From Nitrospirales bacterium (GTDB lineage: Bacteria > Nitrospirota > Nitrospiria > Nitrospirales > UBA8639): DNA of 64,000 bases. The position numbers were made by a program, and so were the translations under genes. How positions within the stretch are numbered: the stretch's first letter is position 1; every line of letters begins with the position of its first letter. The stretch lies in the NCBI GenBank assembly GCA_022828225.1, contig JAJEJG010000015.1, forward strand, positions 1 through 64,000, written 5' to 3'. This document shows positions 1 through 9,124 of the stretch, in pieces. Below the pieces are notes generated by a model. It saw only the letters and a list, made by a program, of their open reading frames with translations, was not told the DNA's origin and ran no database searches.

Positions 1-110
1 CTTATCAGGGGGACGGCCGAGTCCGCTCCCCCCTGAGAAGGGGGCCAGGGGGGGGGGCAGCGTCCCCCTTTTCATCCCTTGGGGTGCAGGCGGCACGCCT
101 GCATGAGGGA
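1..110. repeat. palindrome-rich intergenic DNA
   Basis: This stretch upstream of the first gene holds several inverted repeats. CCCCC at 29-33 can pair with GGGGG at 40-44, followed by a run of ten G at 48-57. A perfect 8-bp inverted repeat with a 3-nt loop lies at 85-103 (TGCAGGCG/CGCCTGCA). No ORF or promoter is convincing. It resembles short interspersed palindromic repeats and could belong to the 3' end of a gene outside the window. Confidence 0.5.
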
Positions 111-175
111 TTGATACATGCAGGCAGGCAGCTTAAACTTAATCACGGCGACGTGGTAAAAGTCGCTCAACCCGT

Positions 176-898
176 ATGAGCCGTACAACCCGGAATTTAC
201 CCGTGCACCATTTGATACTGTTTATGCTGGCAATCCTCGTCTCCGCCCCCGCGCAAGCGGAAACGGAAACATGGAAGACATTGAACACCGCCGGCATGCT
301 GGCCTACAAAGAACGCAATTTCGTCCTGGCGAAAGAGATGTTTCACCGGGCCCTGAACCTCCTGGAAGGATCGACCGATCTCGATTCGCGAGCCGCCACC
401 ACCCTGAATAATCTCGGCGCGACTCACGAAGCCGTGGGCGAGTACGAACAAGCCGAACTCCGTTATCGTCACGCGCTCACGATGATCGAAACGATCCAGG
501 GCCCCGAACATCCGGACGTCGTGGTCGGACTCAACAATCTGGCCTCGTTATATTTTTCGCAACGAGCGTTTGAGAAGGCCGAGCCGCTTTGGCAAAGAGG
601 GCTCTCCATCAGTGAAAAGTTCTTGGGAGACGCGCACCCGCACCTCATCCAACCCCTTCTCACCCTGGGACTCGTCACGCAGGTGCAAAAGGAGTTTGAT
701 CGTGCGGAATCTTACTATCTGCGCGCCATTCAAATCGGCAAACAATCTCTGGGCGCAGGCCATCCCAGTCTGATACCCCTCTATGAACGCTATGCGTCAT
801 TCCTGCGTCACGCCGACCGTGACGAGGACGCACTGGCCGTCGATCGCCAAGTGGAAGCCATTCGAGCTGCGAATGAACGCCCTTCCTCTCCTGAATAA
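176..898 (+). CDS. secreted tetratricopeptide-repeat protein
   Basis: The 240-residue protein starts with a clear Sec signal peptide: a basic n-region, a hydrophobic stretch at about residues 11-24, and APAQA before the likely cleavage near residue 28. The rest is about five TPR units of roughly 42 residues in the kinesin-light-chain style, with alternating NNLG or NNLA and A-E-x-x-x-x-R-A-L/I motifs. TPRs form protein-binding superhelices, so it is probably a periplasmic scaffold. No enzymatic domain is visible. It ends 30 bp before the Lhr helicase ATG on the same strand, but a functional link to that cytoplasmic helicase is not evident. The partner is unknown. Confidence 0.85.
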   Translation: MSRTTRNLPVHHLILFMLAILVSAPAQAETETWKTLNTAGMLAYKERNFVLAKEMFHRALNLLEGSTDLDSRAATTLNNLGATHEAVGEYEQAELRYRHALTMIETIQGPEHPDVVVGLNNLASLYFSQRAFEKAEPLWQRGLSISEKFLGDAHPHLIQPLLTLGLVTQVQKEFDRAESYYLRAIQIGKQSLGAGHPSLIPLYERYASFLRHADRDEDALAVDRQVEAIRAANERPSSPE

Positions 899-928
899 AC
901 CTGGAGCCGATTGACGGGAAACCGCACG

Positions 929-3900
929 ATGGATGCACGACACACCTTTCCCGATCCTCCCGGCGCGTCGCCTGCGTCGTTCCATCCCATCATTGCCCGC
1001 TGGTTCCAGGATAAAATCGGCACACCCACCGACGTCCAAACCGCAAGTTGGCCTGCCATTTGCTCGGGCGAACACGCACTCATTGCCGCGCCTACGGGGT
1101 CAGGCAAGACGTTGGCCGCCTTTTTGGCGTCGATTGATTCCTTATTCCAACAAGCACTCTCCAACGATCTGGCCGACCACACGCAAATTCTCTACGTCTC
1201 GCCGCTCAAGGCCCTGAGCAACGACGTCCAGAAAAATCTCCGGCAGCCTTTGAATGAAATTTCGGAAAAGGCCTTGGCAGCCGGACTGCTCCTTCCGGAG
1301 ATACGAGTCGAAGTCCGTACGGGCGATACACCCGCAAAGAATCGACAGAATATGCTTCGCCGCCCGCCCCATATTCTCATTACGACGCCCGAATCCTTGT
1401 ACCTCTTACTGACGGCCCGTAAAAGCCGGGACATCCTTCGCACCGTCCGCACGGTCATCGTCGATGAAATCCACGCCCTGGCCGGCAATAAACGCGGATC
1501 GCACGTCGCGCTTTCCCTGGAACGCCTGGATGCGGTCACGCACGCGAAACCGAATCGCATCGGACTGTCCGCCACGCAACGCCCCTTGGAAGCCATTGCG
1601 CAATTTCTGGTCGGCGGCACCAGCCACGTTTCAGATAACCGGGAAACCGCCTGGTCGCCAAACCCCTGCCACGTCGTTGACATGGGACAACGCCGGGAAA
1701 TGGATCTGGCTATCGAAACTCCCAGGGACGAACTCGGCGCAATCGCGACCAATGCCATTTGGGCGGACGTGTACGATCGCCTCACCGAGTTGGTCCAAGC
1801 CCATCGCTCCACCCTGGTGTTCGTCAACACCAGGAGATTGGCGGAACGCATCGCCCACCAGTTAACCGATCGATTAGGCGAGGACCTCGTGGCGGCCCAT
1901 CATGGCAGCCTGTCTCGCAAGATACGGTTATCCGCTGAAGAACGCCTCAAGAAAGGACAGACTCGCGTGGTCATTGCGACGGCGTCTCTGGAACTGGGCA
2001 TCGACGTCGGCTTTGTGGATCTCGTGTGCCAGGTGGGTTCGCCGCGCGCCATTGCCACGTGTCTGCAGCGAACCGGTCGAGCCGGTCACTGGGTGGGGGC
2101 GATCCCAAAAGGGCGTCTCTTGTGTACGACCCGTGACGAACTGGTGGAATGCGCGGCACTGATTCGCGCGATTCATCGCGGCAACCTGGATCAAATTCTC
2201 ATCCCGGAACGCCCCAAGGATATTCTGGCCCAACAAATCATCGCGGAAGTCTCGGCTCAGGAATGGGACGTAGAGACACTCCATCAACGCTACACCCAAG
2301 CCTATCCCTATCGACACCTGTCGAGAACGGCATTCGACGAAATCGTCGCCTTGTTGACTCGCGGCTGGAATCCGAACCGCGGCAAGCAACAGGCATTTCT
2401 CTTTCACGACCGCGTACGGAATCGATTGCGCGCTCGCCGGGGAGCGCGCCTGGCGGCAATCACGTCCGGCGGCGCGATCCCGGACACCGCAACGTATGCC
2501 GTCATTGCCGAGCCTCAAGGCAACACGGTCGGCTCGGTGGATGAAGACTTCGCCGTGGAAAGCCTGGCCGGCGACATTATTCTGTTAGGCAATACGTCGT
2601 GGCGGATTCGCGGGGTCGAAACCGGCGTGATGCGCGTGGAAGACGCGCACGGCGCCCCGCCGACCATTCCGTTCTGGCGAGGAGAAGCCCCTTCGCGAAC
2701 CTTTGAACTATCGCAAGAGGTGGCGGAGTTACGCCAAGCAGTCGTGGATCGACTCATGACGCGGCCCTCGACGCCCACAACGGAATCAGGACAAAACGCC
2801 GTCCTAACCTGGCTCCAATGCGAATGTGGAGCCGACCAACGCGCAGCCGAACAAATTCTCGCGTACCACCAGGCCGGGTTGCTGATGCTGGGCGGCGTTC
2901 CCACGCAACGGACCGTGATTGCCGAACGCTTCTTCGATGAAGCCGGCGGCATGCAGTTGGTGATTCATTCGCCGTTCGGCGGACGCATCAACCGGGCTTG
3001 GGGACTCGCTTTACGAAAACGGTTCTGCGTCAGTTTCGATTTTGAACTGCAAGCGGCCGCCACGGACGAAGGGCTGGTGCTGTCGTTGGGCGAACGTCAC
3101 AGCTTCCCTCTGGAAACCGTGTGGTCCCTGCTCCGGTCTTCCACCGTCAAGGAGGTGCTCACGCAAGCCGTGCTCCAATCCCCCATGTTCATGGCCCGCT
3201 GGCGCTGGAACGTCTCCCGCGCCCTGGCCGTGCTGCGTTTTCGCAACGGCAGACGGGTTCCCCTCCACTTGCAGCGCATGCGAGCCGAAGACCTGCTGAC
3301 GGCCGTGTTTCCCATGGCCACGGCCTGTCAGGATAACCGGCCTCCCGGCAACATCGAGGTGCCGTCCCATCCTCTGGTAGAAGAGACGCTCCGGGATTGC
3401 CTGGAAGACGCCATGGACATCGAAGGCCTGACGACCCTCCTGCAACGCATTGAACAGGGCGACGTGCGATGCCTGTCCGTCGAATCTCCGACCCCGTCGC
3501 CTTTTTCTCATGAAATCCTGAACGCGAACCCGTATGGATTCCTGGACGACGCCCCGCTCGAAGAACGACGCTCACGCGCCGTGAGTATGCGACACGTGCT
3601 GCCGCCCGAGGAGGCCGCAACCGTAGGCGCGCTGGATGCCGACGCGATTGCAACGGTTTGCGAGGAGGCGTGGCCACGGGTTCGGGATGCCGATGAATTA
3701 CAGGAAGTTCTCCATCTGCTGGCCTGGGTCCCGGAAGATCGCGCTACGGAATGGCGCGCCTTCCTTCCGGATCTGCTCGATTCGGGGCGAGCCCTCGTCC
3801 TTGTCCACACGGACCCGGCAACGGGAACGACGATTTCCATATGGACCACGCCCGATCATCTTTCACTCCTGACCACGATCTATCCTGATTTGCCCGCGTT

Positions 3901-5326
3901 CACGGATACCCAACCGCATGAACACGCGTCTTCGTCCAGTTTTTCGGACGATGAGCAGGAAGCGCGAGCCACGATCGTACGCAGTTGGATGGAAATCATC
4001 GGCCCCACCACGGCGCGGGAATTGGCGACAGCCCTGCGGTGGCCCATTCCGGCCACACAAACGGCGCTCGAACAACTCGAAGCACAGGGCACGGTCCTTC
4101 GGGGAACGTTTCGCCCGCGGGACAATCTCCCGTCTTCACAAGCCCACGACGCGAAACCCGAAATCGAATGGTGCGATCGTCGGTTACTGGCTCGCATTCA
4201 TCGACGAACCGTGCTTACACTGCGTCGCGAGATTCAAACCGTTTCCGCGTCGGACTTCATGCGCTTTCTGTTCCGATGGCAACACGTCGCACCCACGGCC
4301 CGGCTGCATGGAGAACCCGGACTTCAAACCGTGCTCGAACAACTGACGGGCTTTGAAGCCGCGGCGTCCGCATGGGAACCTCACCTGCTTCGCAGCCGCA
4401 TCGCCGACTACAGGCCGGACACGTTGGACTATCTGTGTTTGCGCGGCATTATCACGTGGGGTCGGCTGACCCCACCCGCGCCTGACCATAACCTCCTCGG
4501 CGTCAAACAGAAAAAACGAGTGATTCCCACGAGTCTGGCCCCTATGACTCTCTTCCTCCGAAATGATGCGCACTGGTTGCTGAGCCTCGCTCGCAAAAGC
4601 TCTAAAGACTCGCAGGCGTGGCTACCGGAAAACCTGAGCGGTGTCGCCCAAACCGTGTATCACCATCTCGCACAACGGGGCGCGAGCTTTTTTGCCGACG
4701 TCACGAATGGCACACACCAACTCCAAGCTGAAGTGGAACAAGGTTTATGGGAACTGGCCAGTGTCGGGCTGGTCACGGCCGATGGATTCGACAATCTCCG
4801 CGCGTTGCTCGATCCCAAACGCCGTCGCGGGATCGGACGCCATCAGAAGCAACGGCCGCGACATACGATCGGACGATGGTCATTGCTCAAGACCGTCACG
4901 GTTGAACCGGACGAACCGGCGACACCGGCATCCAACCCCACCGAAGCCTGGGCCCGTCAATTATTACGCCGGTATGGGATCGTGTTCCGCGATTTATTGA
5001 AACGGGAATCCTTGTCCGTCCCGTGGCGTGACGTGCTGGTGATCTATCGACGAATGGAATTGCGCGGGGAAATTCGAGGCGGCCACTTCGTCTCGGGCAT
5101 GACGGGCGAACAATTCGGACTGCCGGAAGCCGTGGAAGCCCTGCGGGCCGTGCGCAAGGACCCGCAGGCCGGCGCCCAGGAAATCCGGCTCTCCGGGTCC
5201 GACCCTTTAAACCTCGTCGGCATCATTCTCCCGGGCGACCGGATTCCATCCCACCCCTCACGATACGTGATCTACCGCAATGGGACGCCTGTCACTTTGG
5301 AGCCTCTTTCCAGCGTCTCTGCATGA
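929..5326 (+). CDS. lhr: large Lhr-family superfamily 2 DNA helicase
   Basis: The protein is 1465 residues from the ATG chosen here. A TTG six codons earlier at 911 is also open; GGGA at 916-919 sits 9 nt before the ATG and supports it. It has Walker A APTGSGKT (residues 54-61), a DEIH box (179-182), LSATQ as motif III, and QRTGRAGH as motif VI. After the RecA-like domains come the winged-helix and Lhr-core regions and a long C-terminal extension, matching full-length Lhr (about 1500 residues) rather than the short Lhr-core form. Lhr proteins are 3'-5' translocases linked to DNA repair in actinobacteria and pseudomonads. The role here is inferred from the family. Confidence 0.93.
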   Translation: MDARHTFPDPPGASPASFHPIIARWFQDKIGTPTDVQTASWPAICSGEHALIAAPTGSGKTLAAFLASIDSLFQQALSNDLADHTQILYVSPLKALSNDVQKNLRQPLNEISEKALAAGLLLPEIRVEVRTGDTPAKNRQNMLRRPPHILITTPESLYLLLTARKSRDILRTVRTVIVDEIHALAGNKRGSHVALSLERLDAVTHAKPNRIGLSATQRPLEAIAQFLVGGTSHVSDNRETAWSPNPCHVVDMGQRREMDLAIETPRDELGAIATNAIWADVYDRLTELVQAHRSTLVFVNTRRLAERIAHQLTDRLGEDLVAAHHGSLSRKIRLSAEERLKKGQTRVVIATASLELGIDVGFVDLVCQVGSPRAIATCLQRTGRAGHWVGAIPKGRLLCTTRDELVECAALIRAIHRGNLDQILIPERPKDILAQQIIAEVSAQEWDVETLHQRYTQAYPYRHLSRTAFDEIVALLTRGWNPNRGKQQAFLFHDRVRNRLRARRGARLAAITSGGAIPDTATYAVIAEPQGNTVGSVDEDFAVESLAGDIILLGNTSWRIRGVETGVMRVEDAHGAPPTIPFWRGEAPSRTFELSQEVAELRQAVVDRLMTRPSTPTTESGQNAVLTWLQCECGADQRAAEQILAYHQAGLLMLGGVPTQRTVIAERFFDEAGGMQLVIHSPFGGRINRAWGLALRKRFCVSFDFELQAAATDEGLVLSLGERHSFPLETVWSLLRSSTVKEVLTQAVLQSPMFMARWRWNVSRALAVLRFRNGRRVPLHLQRMRAEDLLTAVFPMATACQDNRPPGNIEVPSHPLVEETLRDCLEDAMDIEGLTTLLQRIEQGDVRCLSVESPTPSPFSHEILNANPYGFLDDAPLEERRSRAVSMRHVLPPEEAATVGALDADAIATVCEEAWPRVRDADELQEVLHLLAWVPEDRATEWRAFLPDLLDSGRALVLVHTDPATGTTISIWTTPDHLSLLTTIYPDLPAFTDTQPHEHASSSSFSDDEQEARATIVRSWMEIIGPTTARELATALRWPIPATQTALEQLEAQGTVLRGTFRPRDNLPSSQAHDAKPEIEWCDRRLLARIHRRTVLTLRREIQTVSASDFMRFLFRWQHVAPTARLHGEPGLQTVLEQLTGFEAAASAWEPHLLRSRIADYRPDTLDYLCLRGIITWGRLTPPAPDHNLLGVKQKKRVIPTSLAPMTLFLRNDAHWLLSLARKSSKDSQAWLPENLSGVAQTVYHHLAQRGASFFADVTNGTHQLQAEVEQGLWELASVGLVTADGFDNLRALLDPKRRRGIGRHQKQRPRHTIGRWSLLKTVTVEPDEPATPASNPTEAWARQLLRRYGIVFRDLLKRESLSVPWRDVLVIYRRMELRGEIRGGHFVSGMTGEQFGLPEAVEALRAVRKDPQAGAQEIRLSGSDPLNLVGIILPGDRIPSHPSRYVIYRNGTPVTLEPLSSVSA

Positions 5327-5417
5327 GTTGGACGAACCTGACCTTGCCGGCTTTGAAAGACGGAAGGCCTCATGCGCCTCTCTTGACCACGTGATGTGCC
5401 CTGAGTAAGATCCGGAC

Positions 5418-5705
5418 ATGGCACGCATTCCGTTTGATCCACGGTCTTTCGGGGGGTCCCGGCGACCTGGCATACGCCCTCAACCCGCCCAGCCTCAAGC
5501 AGATCCCAACGCTCAATTCCGTTCGCTGAATGCCACGCTCCTGTTCTGTCCGACTTGCAGGGAGGCGACACCGGCCCGCGAACGCCTTCTGCTCGTCCTG
5601 CCGTCCGGCAACAAATATGAATACGTGTGTTCATACTGCGGAACGACGACCGGCGAAAAGATCGACCAGGACCAGCAGGACCAACCCACGTTATTCATTC
5701 CCTGA
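5418..5705 (+). CDS. small zinc-ribbon protein of unknown function
   Basis: This 95-residue protein has a proline-rich, disordered N-terminal third (about residues 1-32). A compact domain follows with two CxxC pairs, FCPTC near residue 44 and VCSYC near residue 71. Spacing and surrounding hydrophobics look like a zinc ribbon. The C-terminus is acidic and glutamine-rich. It lies 91 bp after lhr on the same strand and converges on the MutS-like gene, only 17 bp away. Zinc ribbons of this size often bind nucleic acid or protein partners, but I do not recognise the family. Confidence 0.75.
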   Translation: MARIPFDPRSFGGSRRPGIRPQPAQPQADPNAQFRSLNATLLFCPTCREATPARERLLLVLPSGNKYEYVCSYCGTTTGEKIDQDQQDQPTLFIP

Positions 5706-5722
5706 TTTTTGGGAAACACTTC

Positions 5723-7633
5723 TCACGGATCTGAAGTGATTTCGGGAACCGGCAAGCCTTCCATGGCCATGATGCGAAGCGCGTTTGTCGTGGGACAGGG
5801 CCCGGGACGGAGTCGATAGTCGAACGTCAGTTCCTTGTCACCGACCGTCTCTTGAAAGTGCACGTTGACGAGATGAGGCAATTCCTTGTCCAGGTTGGCC
5901 AACTCCAGGTCGTGCGTCGTGACAAGCCCCAAACCCCGTCCGGCAGTCAACTCGCGAATGAATGTTTCGCTCCCCAATAATCGTTCCCGGTTATTAGTGC
6001 CTTTAAAAATCTCGTCGATAAGAAACAATACCGGAGCTTCGCGTTGGTCGCCCATCGCCACCAACAGATTTTTGAGGCGTTTAACTTCCACGTAAAAGTA
6101 CGACAACCCTTCTTCGAGGGCATCTCCGACTCTGATGCAGGTCTGTATCCGCAACCACGACCACGCCCAGGATGCGGCGCATACCGGTCCACCGGCCTGC
6201 GCCAGACAAACATTGATTCCCACCGTTCGTAAAAACGTGCTTTTTCCGGACATGTTGGAGCCGGTGACCAGGAAAACCCGGCCCAAGCCTTCCAGCGTCA
6301 AATCATTGTTGATCCGTTGTTCGTGGGCAAGCAGGGGATGACCGATAGCCGTTCCGGCAATGCCGGTCCCGGTCACAAGTCCATCCCGTTTCCTGTGAGG
6401 CCAGGCGTAGGATGGATTCAAGTAGGCAAACGTGGCCAGCGCCATGGCCGCGTCGATGGTCGCCAATCGCAGGATCCAGTCCGGCAGAACGGGTCGCAGT
6501 CGGTCGCAGACCTTCTGCAAATACCACGTCCATGCCAGATCCCACGGGACCACGAGGTGCATGGCAATGTGCAAGATCGGATTCCCCTTGAGACTGAGCC
6601 CGCTGCAAACTCTCGCGAGTTGTCTGATGGCAACCGAGGGGCGACTGTCCTCGTTTCGCCATGAGTCGGTCATCGCCTGAAGCGCGGGAAACCGCCGAAA
6701 CGACCGCTTCTCGAAAATGCCAATGACTGCGGCGAGTTTGTCCAACTCCAGGTGCAGGTCGAGCGCACGTCCAAACACGTGACTCACCCGCCCTCCCATC
6801 ACCAGCAGCAACAACACATACAGTAAAAAAGTCACGACCCAATAGCCGGGCCCGCCGAACAACCAGATGCCAAAAAGAACCATATTGAAACCGGCCAGGG
6901 CACTCGCCGTCAGCAACAGTGGGCCTACGTGCCTGACGGACTCGGGGCTTTCCAACAGACTTTTCAGTCGATCCGTCTTGATAGGGTTGGGATTCAAGTC
7001 TTTCGCCACGAGCTGAATCCGGTCCCGCAATCCTCGCAATGGGGTCAGAGCCCGGACAAGCTTTTGCCTGTTCTCCCATTGATCGAATGAAAGCGGATGT
7101 TGACGAGCCAACCAAGCGACCAATAACGCCTGCCCGTCCCGTGATACCGTCGTGTCCAGCAAACGGAGCAAGGAATACTTCCCGAGGAGATCAAGGTCCG
7201 CAGCATACGGATGTTCGGGAGGTAGACTCAGCGTACTTTCCGGAATGCCTTCCCAATCCACCCGCAGACGCGCCAGATTGCTTTCCTGAATATCGAGCCA
7301 CGATTCAAGGCGACGCAACTGTCGTTCCAATCGGATATGGACGCTCACCACTCCCAGGAACCCGAGAAGAAACCCCAGCAGCACCCAATTCCCCGTGACG
7401 AACCATCCAAGTTTGTACAAGACGGCGCAAACCAGAATCCCGACAAGCACGAGTCCCATCCGGCTTCGGCTTAATGCCAAACTGACGCGCCGGCCTTTAA
7501 GAAGAAGCCGTGCTCCTCGTTCATGACTGCGGGCAATCATGCGTTCGCGTGTCTGTCGTTTCTGATCCAAGATGCTAACGATCCGTTGGAGAAAAAAGAG
7601 ACCTCCCCGCGCAAACCGAATGCGAATGTTCAA
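5723..7633 (-). CDS. membrane-anchored MutS-like ATPase
   Basis: The C-terminal third is a MutS-type ATPase: Walker A TGSNMSGKSTF near residues 455-465, Walker B LFLIDEIFKGTN near residue 540, then a TTHD switch. Unlike MutS or MutS2 there is no mismatch-recognition or Smr domain. Instead two hydrophobic pairs lie near residues 57-95 and 220-275, so the protein is probably membrane-bound. MutS-related proteins of this layout (about 600 residues) are known from several phyla but have no settled role. The open frame starts at a TTG without a good ribosome-binding site; ATG at 7540 (residue 32) is an alternative. It is probably co-transcribed with the upstream 142-residue gene. Confidence 0.82.
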   Translation of the reverse strand: MNIRIRFARGGLFFLQRIVSILDQKRQTRERMIARSHERGARLLLKGRRVSLALSRSRMGLVLVGILVCAVLYKLGWFVTGNWVLLGFLLGFLGVVSVHIRLERQLRRLESWLDIQESNLARLRVDWEGIPESTLSLPPEHPYAADLDLLGKYSLLRLLDTTVSRDGQALLVAWLARQHPLSFDQWENRQKLVRALTPLRGLRDRIQLVAKDLNPNPIKTDRLKSLLESPESVRHVGPLLLTASALAGFNMVLFGIWLFGGPGYWVVTFLLYVLLLLVMGGRVSHVFGRALDLHLELDKLAAVIGIFEKRSFRRFPALQAMTDSWRNEDSRPSVAIRQLARVCSGLSLKGNPILHIAMHLVVPWDLAWTWYLQKVCDRLRPVLPDWILRLATIDAAMALATFAYLNPSYAWPHRKRDGLVTGTGIAGTAIGHPLLAHEQRINNDLTLEGLGRVFLVTGSNMSGKSTFLRTVGINVCLAQAGGPVCAASWAWSWLRIQTCIRVGDALEEGLSYFYVEVKRLKNLLVAMGDQREAPVLFLIDEIFKGTNNRERLLGSETFIRELTAGRGLGLVTTHDLELANLDKELPHLVNVHFQETVGDKELTFDYRLRPGPCPTTNALRIMAMEGLPVPEITSDP

Positions 7634-7654
7634 ACGCAGGGGGAAAGAGGCACG

Positions 7655-8083
7655 TCAGTCGGAAGACAACCGCATTGAAGGGTTTTCAGGCAGGCTTTCC
7701 AGATACTCCAGCAAGGCTCTATACGTCAGTTCGCGGACTCTGGCTTTCGTCGCCGGCTCTCCGTCCAAACTGCGTTGCAGCCAGACCGTGTCCTGAACTT
7801 GATTGTTGGCATTGTTACACAACGTCCACATGTGATGGAGAAATTCTACCGATAAGCCAACCTGCACGCCTTCCGATTCAATACGATCGTCCAGGATGGC
7901 CAAAAGGTCTGAAATAGCCTGATCAGCCCGGTACGGCTTGGAAGCATACCCGAATGCCGCCGTGGTGGCTTCCTCTTGTTTGGCCTGTTCCACCAAATCA
8001 TGCATGTATTCCTTCAAGAGCCCGATTTGTCTTCCTGAAAGCCGCATCGTCATCTCGATGGCTATTTCAAGTGCCTTCGCCAT
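7655..8083 (-). CDS. conserved-looking hypothetical protein
   Basis: A 142-residue soluble, mostly helical protein with no signal peptide, membrane segment or recognised motif. The sequence is acidic, with heptad-like stretches such as the LLKEYMHDLVEQAK region, and ends in an LEYLESLPENP tail. It lies on the minus strand between msrA upstream and the MutS-like ATPase 21 bp downstream, so it may be translated from one mRNA with them. I do not recognise it. Confidence 0.7.
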   Translation of the reverse strand: MAKALEIAIEMTMRLSGRQIGLLKEYMHDLVEQAKQEEATTAAFGYASKPYRADQAISDLLAILDDRIESEGVQVGLSVEFLHHMWTLCNNANNQVQDTVWLQRSLDGEPATKARVRELTYRALLEYLESLPENPSMRLSSD

Positions 8084-8126
8084 GAAACAATTGGCTTACC
8101 TTATCCCAACTATTCATCATCGGCAA

Positions 8127-8146
8127 GCGCCGGCCGTTACCGGCGC
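8127..8146. other. GC-rich hairpin between msrA and the 142-residue gene
   Basis: A perfect 7-bp stem GCGCCGG/CCGGCGC with a 6-nt loop. No T-run follows on either strand, so it is not a standard intrinsic terminator. It could be an mRNA-processing or pausing structure in a minus-strand transcript. Confidence 0.4.
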
Positions 8147-8219
8147 CACGACACAAGCCACCGAGTCGCTCTAGCCTCCCATCCGTACTACAGGCACGGG
8201 CGTGAGCGATTATCTCGCT

Positions 8220-8846
8220 TCACGCCTTGCCGTCGTCTCCCCACAGAGTGGCCAGCCGGGAGTCGCGTCCACAGGTGAGGCGGTAAAATTTATACCGGAT
8301 GGGGTTTTTTCGATAAAAATCCTGATGGTATTCCTCTGCCGGGTAAAACGCCGTGGCTTGAGTAATTTTCGTCACGACCGGAGCACTGAACGTCTTGGTC
8401 CGTTCGATTTCCTTTTTCGAGGCTTCCGCCAATTCACGCTGTTCATCATTATGATAAAAGATCTCGGGGCGATACTGGTCGCCATGATCGCAGAACTGGG
8501 CATTCGGCGTCGTGGGGTCCGTATTGGGCCAATAGACGGCCAATAGCTGACGATAACTGATTTTCTGAGGATCATACGTGATCTGAACGACCTCGACGTG
8601 TCCGGTTCCCCCGGCGGAGACGTCTTCGTAGGTCGGATCGACCGTCTGCCCACCGGTATACCCCGACGTCGTGGCAATCACTCCATCGAGTTCATCAAAC
8701 GGACCTTCCATACACCAGAAACACCCTCCGGCAAACGTGGCAATCGCATAATTCCCCTTGGCCGTTTGACTGACCGACGTGCTGTTCATACCGAGGAGCA
8801 GGCCTCCCCCCAGCACGAGCAAAACAAGAATTTTATAGATTTTCAT
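8220..8846 (-). CDS. msrA: exported peptide methionine sulfoxide reductase A
   Basis: MsrA reduces methionine-S-sulfoxide in proteins. The catalytic motif GGCFWC places the nucleophilic cysteine at residue 42 and a second cysteine at 45. A further cysteine in LTCGR near the C-terminus may act in resolution. The start chosen has AGGGAG 8 nt upstream and opens a 208-residue protein. An ATG 16 codons earlier is open but lacks that site. The first 27 residues form a signal peptide or anchor (KIYKILVLLVLGGGLLLG), so repair would take place in the periplasm. The export signal, as opposed to a cytoplasmic MsrA, is the notable point. Confidence 0.95.
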   Translation of the reverse strand: MKIYKILVLLVLGGGLLLGMNSTSVSQTAKGNYAIATFAGGCFWCMEGPFDELDGVIATTSGYTGGQTVDPTYEDVSAGGTGHVEVVQITYDPQKISYRQLLAVYWPNTDPTTPNAQFCDHGDQYRPEIFYHNDEQRELAEASKKEIERTKTFSAPVVTKITQATAFYPAEEYHQDFYRKNPIRYKFYRLTCGRDSRLATLWGDDGKA

Positions 8847-8895
8847 CGGCGCTTCTCCCTCTATGAATGGTTGGCTTTTCTTTTCATTATACACT

Positions 8896-8935
8896 TCACC
8901 CTCACCTTAATCCTCTCCCATCCAGGGAGAGGAAA
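8896..8935. repeat. interspersed palindrome of the CCTCTCCC/GGGAGAGG type
   Basis: CCTCTCCC at 8912-8919 pairs with GGGAGAGG at 8925-8932 across a 5-nt loop, preceded by CCCTCACCTTAAT. This is a widespread type of short bacterial intergenic repeat. It lies between the divergent msrA and protease genes. Nothing else is evident in 8847-9124. Confidence 0.6.
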
Positions 8936-9124
8936 GAGAAGATCAGGTTGACTTGAGTAATGGACGGTTCAAAGATAGCATTGGAATGTAAGAAAACCAG
9001 GTGACGGCCGGCTCTTGGGCTGCCTATCACTGGGCAACAGAGGACTTCAAGAGAGGCGGAAATACCGGACATGTTCCTGACTCAGGGATCGGTGAATCGG
9101 ACAACCATCCGCACAAGACACGCC

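Noticed and set aside
197-511. Minus-strand frame opposite the TPR gene
   Set aside because: It mirrors the TPR gene, has no ribosome-binding site and no family resemblance.
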